Shown here piece by piece: positions 57,036 to 64,000 of a stretch of 64,000 bases of DNA. The stretch's first letter is position 1. Each line of letters begins with the position of its first letter. The position numbers and the translations under genes are program-made. Below the pieces are notes generated by a model that had not been told where the DNA came from, searched no databases, and saw nothing but the letters and a program-made list of their open reading frames with translations. Source of the stretch: Tetrastigma voinierianum (lineage: Eukaryota > Streptophyta > Magnoliopsida > Vitales > Vitaceae); NCBI GenBank assembly GCA_016808115.1, contig JAEQBH010000286.1, positions 310,001 to 374,000 on the forward strand. The letters are read 5' to 3'.

Positions 57036-58410
57036 TCATGCTTGCATGCATGGTTTCCATTTCCCAATTCCAATTTCCAGGGGAGGATTATGTCGATCAA
57101 GTGGGAGTTTGATGTGGCCTAATGAACCAGCAGGGGCAAGCATGAGGTTCTCACAGTTGCAGATCTCAATCATGAATCCATCTGGGTCATTGAAGAATAG
57201 TTGGTCGATTGCTGTTCCTATTTTCTCATCCTTCATTGTCCTCTTCATGTGCTTTATCTTGAACTCCTTCAGCCTTTTCTCCATTGCTCCCATGTCTTCA
57301 CACTGAAACATAATATAATTACCACAAATGGCTTAGTAATTACTAATTACTAATTACCTTCTCTCTTACCCATTTGAATACATATCGCAATAAATCTAAT
57401 AGACTAAAGTTGTGCTTGCTTCTTTAAAAGGAGCGAGGGAAAAAATATGCTAAATAAAATGTTTTTCTATCTTATGTTTTAGTTATCCAATGAAATCCCC
57501 CAAAAAAAAAATCAAAATTTTAATTTATTATTTCAAATTCAATTTGAGAGAAAAGAGAAGGGAAAGAATATAAAAAATGAAAATAAATTAAGAACATAGT
57601 TAAATTTGATATATTATTTGATATAAATTTATTTTATTTGTTTTTCTTTTAAAATTTTTATTGAAAATAAAATTATAAAATCATTTTCCTTAACAAAAAT
57701 TTTCTTTCCTGATTACTTTTCTACAACTAACACAACCTTAGAATTGAAAAAGTGGAAAATTTAGACAAATAATGGACATCCACCCGAGGCCCAAATTTGT
57801 CCTTAGTTTATTAATCCTTAAAGAGACGATGATCTCCTCAAAAAATACAACCTTATAAGCACCCAACAAAACCTTAAAAATTTGAGGAAACAGATAAATG
57901 CATTGTAAAAATTAAGGTGATACCTTGATATCAAGTTAAACTACCAATTTTTTCGAACTTGAAAAGCTTATAGGATTCAAGTAATTAAATATTACTACCT
58001 ATGAAAACCAAAATCAATACTGAACCAATTGATGATATAGGAAGTCCTATAAATTGTCATCATCTTGTATTCTATTTATTTAATTTCTTTTCATCCAAAC
58101 AGGAAAAGGTACCTGGAAAGAGATATGGTTGTCCATGGGGTCCAAGTGATCTCTATTAGCTGGCAACCTACGGGCATTCTCTCCCTTAGCCTGCACCAAA
58201 TGGATCCCAACTCCATAGTTGAAGAGCCACGCCCCATCAAAATGCAGCACCTGCGGCCTCTGAATCAACACAAACCCTAATACCTTCACGTAGAAATCCA
58301 TGGATTCTTTCTTCACAGACCTGCATAGCCTGAAACATGGTTGAGCGCCATGGCAGGAGGCTCGTCCTTCTGTTTTTCTCCATATTGATATGATCTTCAC
58401 TCTTCTCCAT
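57036..58410 (-). CDS. glyoxalase I-like / VOC superfamily protein, two exons
   Basis: Vicinal-oxygen-chelate fold protein of the plant GLYI4/GLYI7-like group (Arabidopsis At1g15380, At1g80160), annotated as lactoylglutathione lyase-like; true substrate uncertain. Exon 1, 58113-58410: start at the ATG 58408-58410 (MEKSEDH), then ALNHVS, SMDFYVKVLGFVLIQRPQVL, FDGAWLFNYGVGIHLVQAKG and NHISFQ, ending at GTACC. Exon 2, 57036-57302: CEDMGAMEKRLKEFKIKH, then AIDQLFFNDPDGFMIEICNC and a short tail. Predicted metal ligands, His of NHVS and of GIHL, and Glu of MIEIC, are present. The first 30 codons need two single-base corrections (near 58360 and 58339) to join ALNHVS to the rest. The size, about 188 residues, is normal. 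Confidence 0.85.
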
Positions 58411-58739
58411 GTGGGTGGTGGTGAGAGGGTTTGGGAATTGGGAGGGCTTAGCCGTGGAGGGGGAGGGAGGCTAGCCAGCCATGCAGTGGCTGAGAGAGCT
58501 GTGGAGGTGACGCGTGGTGGTGGGGTGGCATGGTACGTGTTTGTAAGAGATGGAGGCTGATGCATGGCATTTTATTCAAATTGGTTTTAGAGGTGGGGTT
58601 CGGGAATCTTGATTGGCGGTTGCTGCAAATTTTATGTATGTTTGGGTGTTTTGGACAAATATATGTTGTTTAAAAAATATTATAAAAATAAGTTGAAAAT
58701 CAAAATAAAGCCTAAACTAATGCTTCATAACCACATCAA
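58411..58739. other. glyoxalase-like gene upstream region
   Basis: Short 5' flank of the glyoxalase-like gene (on its coding strand, the side before the ATG). The first 150 bases are CT/C-rich on the coding strand, fitting a leader. No other feature seen. Confidence 0.4.
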
Positions 58740-59745
58740 CATAAACATCAAAATGTCGTAGTCACTAACTCCAGAAGATTACAATTTTTCAACGCCAGCC
58801 AATGTTTTTTTAAAGCTTCAATATCTAGCCATCGACAGAATATTCACTTAAAAAAATAATTTTTTTCTAGTCAATATTGTCGTAGTCACTGACTCAAGCA
58901 TTGAACTTTAAAAAGACTTATAATGTTGCGACATTATTTTGATTGTTGCAACAATGCGCATTGTAAGTTTTTTTAAAGTTTAATGCACCGACTGCGACAT
59001 TGATTAGGAAAAAATTATTTTTTAAGTCAATACTATAGTCATTGACTGGGGAATTGAACTTATGTCGCGACATTATTTTGATTGTCGTGACAATGTGATA
59101 TGAATGTGGTCTTCAGGGGTGTCGTGATATTGTTGTGACATTTATGCTTGATATTCCTTTTGGATGAATGTCGCTACAAGTTTGTGAATGTTGTGACATT
59201 GAAGCAAACATTGAGTTTCAAACTCATCAGTTAGTGACTTGTTGCAACATTTATCTAAAAGGAGTGTCGAGCAGAAATGTCACGATACCCTTGAAGACCA
59301 CATTCATATCACATTGTTTCGATAATCAAAATAATGTCGCAACATAAGTTCATGTCGTAATTAATGACTGTGACATTGACTTAAAAAATTAATTTTTTCC
59401 TAATCAATTGCCACAATCAATGCATTGAGCTTTAAAAAAAACTTACAATGCCGCATTGTCACGACAATCAAAATAATGCCACAACATTGTAAATATTTTT
59501 AAATTTTAATGTCGCAGTCAATAATTTGGGCTAGAAAAAAAAATTATTTTTTAAGCTCACCACAAACTGATTATCAACTTTAAAAACTTATATTGCAACG
59601 CTATTTTAATTGTCGCATATTTCTTCTAATCTTATGCCTTCAAGTGCTAAGTATATAATTTTAAAATTAACGCCGTGAATCAAGAATCATTTATATCGAC
59701 TTAAAAGACATTATAATATCATAATTAATGACTGTGATATTGTTG
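58740..59745. repeat. large foldback inverted repeat with TGTCGCGACA-like motifs
   Basis: Two arms of about 440 bp (about 58750-59190 and 59215-59650), complementary around a centre near 59204. The arm word GAATGTGGTCTTCAGGGGTG (59102) is matched by CACCCTTGAAGACCACATTC-type sequence at 59286-59305. TTGCGACATTATTTTGATTG is matched by CAATCAAAATAATG on the other arm. Each arm also contains two direct copies of a roughly 150-bp unit centred on GTCGCGACATTATTTTGATT. No coding capacity. Probably a foldback/MITE-type element. Confidence 0.75.
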
Positions 59746-60269
59746 ATGTGTATACCGAAGTGGTTAGGATGTATTATTTTTTACTTTATTTTAATTTTCG
59801 ACTTATTTTAGTAAATTTTTTTTTTTTAAAATAAGGCATATTTTTCCAAAACTTTAGGTTTGAGGTCAGGAAAATTCTTAGCCAGGTGTTGGGTGTAAAT
59901 AATGAAAAGGGGAATTAAATAGAAAACTCAGGTGATGTTTGGTTGTGATTTTGTTTTTTAATTTGTTTATTTTAAAAATCTTTATTGTAAAATTAAAAGA
60001 CAAAAAGTAAAAAAAAAAAGCTGTGGTTTGGCCACAGATTTTGAAAATTGTTTTTTTTTTTTGAAAAAAAAGAAAAACACTAATAACAAGTTGTGTTATG
60101 AAGGATTAAAATATTGGTAAGCATGTATGGATATTTTTATATAATTAAAAATTATTTAAATATTTAATTTTTTTAAACAGAAATATAAAAAATTAAACAA
60201 AATTATACATATTAAAATTATTTTGATAAATATTAGAAATGATAATTTCACTTCTTATGGCTTAATTAG
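59746..60269. other. intergenic, AT-rich
   Basis: Poly-T and poly-A tracts, and a TGATGTTTGGTTGTGATTTT start near 59933 that recalls the MITE family above without a matching end. No gene seen. Confidence 0.3.
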
Positions 60270-60805
60270 CTTCATGGTAGGGTGTTGTGCACGTTGGTTT
60301 TCTGAACGAGAAGACGAATCGACAGCAGCATCAGAAATCGACAGTACTAGCAGCAGCAGAAATCGACAGTACCAACAGCAGAAATAGACAGTAGCAGGCG
60401 GCAAAATTTGGAGGCACAAGTGTTGTAGAAATAGATTAAGTAACTGAAGCCTGTTTGTATAACACTTTCCTTATAAATTTTATTCCCCATGATTTCATAG
60501 TTCTTCATAGAGATCATTCGGAACATGAACATCAGACATAGAGTGAAAGAAAGACGTTGGAGAGGAATTTTGTGCACCCTTCTCACAATCAAATGTGTCC
60601 GGTGGTATTCACATGTAGGGAGAGAGGGGGATCGAATCCATCGATTTGCAATGAAATCGGGCTTTCACTCCATTTCTGTAAAAAGAGGCCTTCTCTCTTC
60701 TCGCTCTCAGATGTCTATAAATAGGTTTTACTATATAAATAGGTCTTTTTCCTATGTGGGACAAGTTCTTTTTGAAAAATACTATTCCTTACTGATAATC
60801 CCCAT
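60270..60805 (-). repeat. probable 3' LTR of copia relic C
   Basis: Non-coding block downstream of the copia pol on the minus strand. It has a TATA-like CTATTTATATAG (about 60730), a leader, and a short repeat of CGACAGTA-CAGCAGCAGAAAT words at 60318-60400. The boundaries are approximate because the 5' LTR is outside the window. Frames at 60347-60592 and 60525-60890 are not genes. Confidence 0.5.
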
Positions 60806-63596
60806 ATTTTTCAAAAAGATATTTGAATTTAAAATATTTTGCTTGGATTATGGAAAAGGTAAAGACTCAAACTTCTCAGGTTTAATTTAACTATGAAACA
60901 ACATGTATTTAACAAAGATTTAATTTATGCAGACGCGAAACTTATAAATTATTGTAGACTTTATCATCGCATTCACACATCACGATTCTTGCTGCTCAAC
61001 GATGTCATATGCGGATTAGCTACGCAAGGCATGGCTATTTCAAAAGTGCTCTAGAAATGTTGCCAAACCATTTCATGGGAGCGGCCCCACTCCACACTTA
61101 CATAGGTGATTTCATTAAGTGCATATTGCTTTTATATGTACCATCCAAAAGGGATATGAAATCATTAAGAGTATTATTCAACCTCTCAAAATATGCATTC
61201 TAGCACCATAACCATATCATAGGAAGGGACAATTTTATCAGTGCTAGCAGGATTAGCAAGTGACCTATTACTAACCATATGAACCTTCTTCATGAGATCT
61301 TCAATCTGTGCGGTTAGGTTCTTCCACGCAATATTCAATTGGCTTAAGTCCCATTCCACTTGATGTTTCCAAAATCAACTTCATTCCCAAGGGTTTAGTT
61401 AGAGGATCGACCAAATTTACTTCTAACTTTACATAGTCAATGAAAATAATTTCATCTTTCAACAACTGTTTCACAACCTCATGTCTTAGACAAATGTGTC
61501 TATTTTTACCATTGAATGCTTTATTCTTTGCAATCAAAATTGCTGCTTGGCAACCACAATGCATAGACACCGAATGTGTTGGTTGCATTCCTAAAGGAAT
61601 TCATGGCAAGAGGTTCCTTAACCACTAAGCTTCTTTACCCGCAGATTCAAGAGCTATAAACACTGATTCCATGTAGAAGTAGCGATAAGGGTTTGTTTAG
61701 ATGATTTCCAAGCAACAACACCACCTCCCAAAGTAAAGATATAACCACTTGTGAATTTTATCTCATCTGAATATGAGATCTAGTTAGAATCGTCGTATCC
61801 TTCTAACACAACAGGAAATCCACTATATAGGATACCATAGTTCATGGTACCCCTTAAGTATTTCATTAGTCTAGCTAATGCATTCTAGTTATCATTATTG
61901 CGATTATGTGTATATTACTTTAATCTACACACCGCATATGCTATGTCGTGTCTAGAAAAAGTTCAACAAATGCATCGATCCCAACACTTCAGTATACTTA
62001 GATTGACCCATAGGATCACTTCGATTTTTCATTAAATGGTTGTTAGCATCATAAAGGGTACTCACAGGTTTGACATTGAAATGTCCAAACCTCTTGAGTA
62101 TTTTCTCAACGTAATGTTCTTGTGATAGCATTATACGATCACCCATCCTTGTGATCTTTAGACCCAAAATTATCTTAGCTCCACCCATATCTTTCATGTC
62201 AAATTGTGAAGCTAGAAATCTCTTGGTACTATGTACCACATCCAGATTAGCGCCAAAAATCAGTATATCATCTACTTACAATGCAATGATTACACATTAT
62301 ATCTCTATTCACTTAGTACACACACATTTATATACTTCAACAGATAAAAACCCGTTATTCAACACAACATTATCAAATTTCTCATGTCACTATTTAGGTG
62401 CTTGTTTTAAACCATATAGAGACTTGTGTAATTTGCAAGCTTTATTTTCTTGTCTAGGTGTAATGCAATCTTCAGGTTGTAACATGTAAATTTTTTCCTC
62501 TAAATCTCCATTTAAAAAAGCTATTTTAACATTTGTTTGATGGATAAAAAGTTAATGAATAGAAGCCAATACAATCAAAATACGAATGGAAAAAATCTTA
62601 GTAACAAAAGCAAACGTATAAAAAATAGTCAATATTTTGTTTTTGTGAAAAACCTTTGGCTACTAACCTAGCTTTGTACTTTTCAATAAAACCATTTGGC
62701 AAATGTTTTCTTTTGAAAATCCATTTGTAACCAGTAGATTTTGCTCCTGAAGGTAAATCGACTAACTCCCAAGTTTTATTTTTTAAAAGAGAGTCAAGTT
62801 CAGTTTTAATAGCTTATTACTAAAGCAAGATCAGAAGAAAATTAGTTTAAAGAAATAATCATCTTATCAAATAATATGTTGTCTCCAAGAGTCCCTTCCA
62901 TTCTTCTCAACCTATCTGAGACTTTCCATATTATCCAGATGGCCACGTCACCACATGCTGAGCTTTCTGACATCATCCATACTATAACATGAGAAATCTC
63001 TCTGCAACGCGGAAAATATTGTTAATTCATAATCTTTATCCAACAATAATAACCATATTCCATAATAATATCACTTTTAAAACAAGAAATCTATAAACAA
63101 CACTATTACTTGCATATCCAATAAACATGCAATCGGTAGTCTTTGATCATATTTTTCTATTTTTAGGATCAGGTAACATAACCTTGGCAAGACACCCCAC
63201 ACTTTTAGATATTTCAGGTTAGGTGTACGACCTTTCCATAACTCATAAGGTGTCCTACCAGTTTTCTTGTATAAAATTTTATTATGTAGATGACATGCAG
63301 ACAATAGAGCTTCGCCCCACAAATTATTAGAAGTTGAAGCACTGACAAGAAGAGAACTCATCATCTCTTTAAGAGTCCTATTCTTTCTTTCAGTAACTCC
63401 ATTTGACTTAGTTGAATAGGGAGGAGTTACTTCAAGAATCATTCCTTCATTTTCACAATAACTTCACTAAAGAGATGTATTCATTCCATCTGGATCTAAT
63501 CCTTTCGATTTTCCTATCGTCGATTTTCCATTTCACCCCTTCTAGCTAAGAACATATCAAATGCCTCATCATTTTTTGCTAAGTAATGTAACATCC
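60806..63596 (-). mobile_element. Ty1/copia relic C (integrase, RT, RNase H)
   Basis: Minus-strand pol remnant. 63077-63442: integrase with PPYSTKSNGVTERKNRTLKE, NNLWGEALLSACHLHNKI and TGRTPYELWKGRTPNLKYLK. Upstream text (EAFDMFLARRGE near 63530-63560) continues the integrase core. 61952-62239: RT with RFLASQFDMKDMGGAKIILG and EHYVEKILKRFGHFNVKPVS. 61301-61588: RNase H with QAAILIAKNKAFNGKNRHIC and LRHEVVKQLLKDEIIFIDYV. Separated by stops and indels; inactive. Gag is cut off by the gypsy LTR that starts at 63597. Confidence 0.85.
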
Positions 63597-64000
63597 TGGT
63601 CCCAAGAGATGGTACGGTATGTGTAACCGTATGTGCACCAAGGCCTTAATTAATTTAGTGCCATAATAAAATTTTTGAAAGTTGTTTTAAGGGTGAAATT
63701 GTAAAGTTTTCAAAGAATTGTGGCACTTTTACAATTAAGGAAAGTGGAGGGGGTGAAAGTATAATTAATGGAAGTTTAAATAGTAAAATAATAATAATAA
63801 ATCACAAAATACCAAAGTAAGTTTCGAAATTTCTAGGATCTCGATGACGAACTGACTGGTACGTTAAGTTCGTCTCGCGAAATCTAGTAACCCAGAGCTG
63901 CTTAAATTCCGGTATAATGAATATTTTACTAATTTCTAGCGCATTGTTTAGATAAACCCGAAACGTGGATTTAAAATCTCGAAAAATGGCAAATAGTTAA
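63597..64000 (+). repeat. start of a gypsy-type LTR, cut by window end
   Basis: Begins TGTAACATCCTGGTCCC, a one-base variant of the TGTAACACCC LTR start, and interrupts copia relic C upstream of its integrase. It contains TTTCGAAATTTCTAGGATCT and GACGAACTGACTG words typical of gypsy LTRs. A candidate target duplication AGTAA precedes it (63592-63596), but the right end is outside the window. Confidence 0.6.

Noticed and set aside
57046..57306. Plus-strand 86-residue frame
   Set aside because: Antisense of glyoxalase-like exon 2, which has clear family motifs.
1..64000. tRNA, rRNA or microRNA genes
   Set aside because: No cloverleaf with internal promoter boxes or rRNA sequence was noticed; the foldback is far longer than a microRNA precursor.

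Overview
This is nuclear DNA from a dicot plant, most likely a grapevine (Vitis) or close relative. I infer that from remembered Vitis-type copia polyproteins, a SEC31B homologue whose intact exons read like the grape protein, and introns filled with plant L1 fragments. No database search was possible. The window is gene-poor and AT-rich, with three host loci in 64 kb and most of the rest old, nested transposable elements.

Layout. 1-6481: a minus-strand Ty3/gypsy element (decayed gag, RT and RNase H) with its 3.1-kb 5' LTR. 6482-~10785: an Athila-like gypsy relic with gag/protease frames, a tRNA-Asp-type primer site and a long LTR carrying TGTCGCGACA palindromes. ~10790-14660: a plus-strand copia relic split by a 1.3-kb insertion. 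~14750-18469: a minus-strand copia remnant with two LTRs, one fused directly to RT. 18470-23070: an LTR-like segment, MITEs and a 1.1-kb tandem duplication. 24034-25458: a broken receptor-like cytoplasmic kinase gene of the At3g51990 type. 27996-28394: a MITE with long terminal inverted repeats. 30767-50563 (minus): a SEC31-type COPII outer-coat gene of about 22 exons, with L1 fragments in at least four introns. 50720-56990: AT-rich intergenic DNA with a relic of an endogenous caulimovirid flanked by a 120-bp direct repeat, microsatellites and MITEs. 57036-58410 (minus): a two-exon glyoxalase-I-like gene. ~58740-59745: a large foldback inverted repeat. ~60270-63596: a minus-strand copia relic. 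63597-64000: the start of another gypsy-type LTR.

The three host genes have no evident functional link: a signalling kinase, an ER-export coat subunit and a vicinal-oxygen-chelate enzyme. All three contain small frame-breaking indels while splice sites and many exons stay well preserved. Either the assembly is poorly polished or several genes here are decaying; sequence alone cannot decide.

I found no convincing new multi-gene system. The most interesting structures are the foldback at 58.7-59.7 kb, the direct-repeat-flanked viral relic at 53.5-54.6 kb, and the tandem duplication at 20.7-23.1 kb with a MITE in only one unit.
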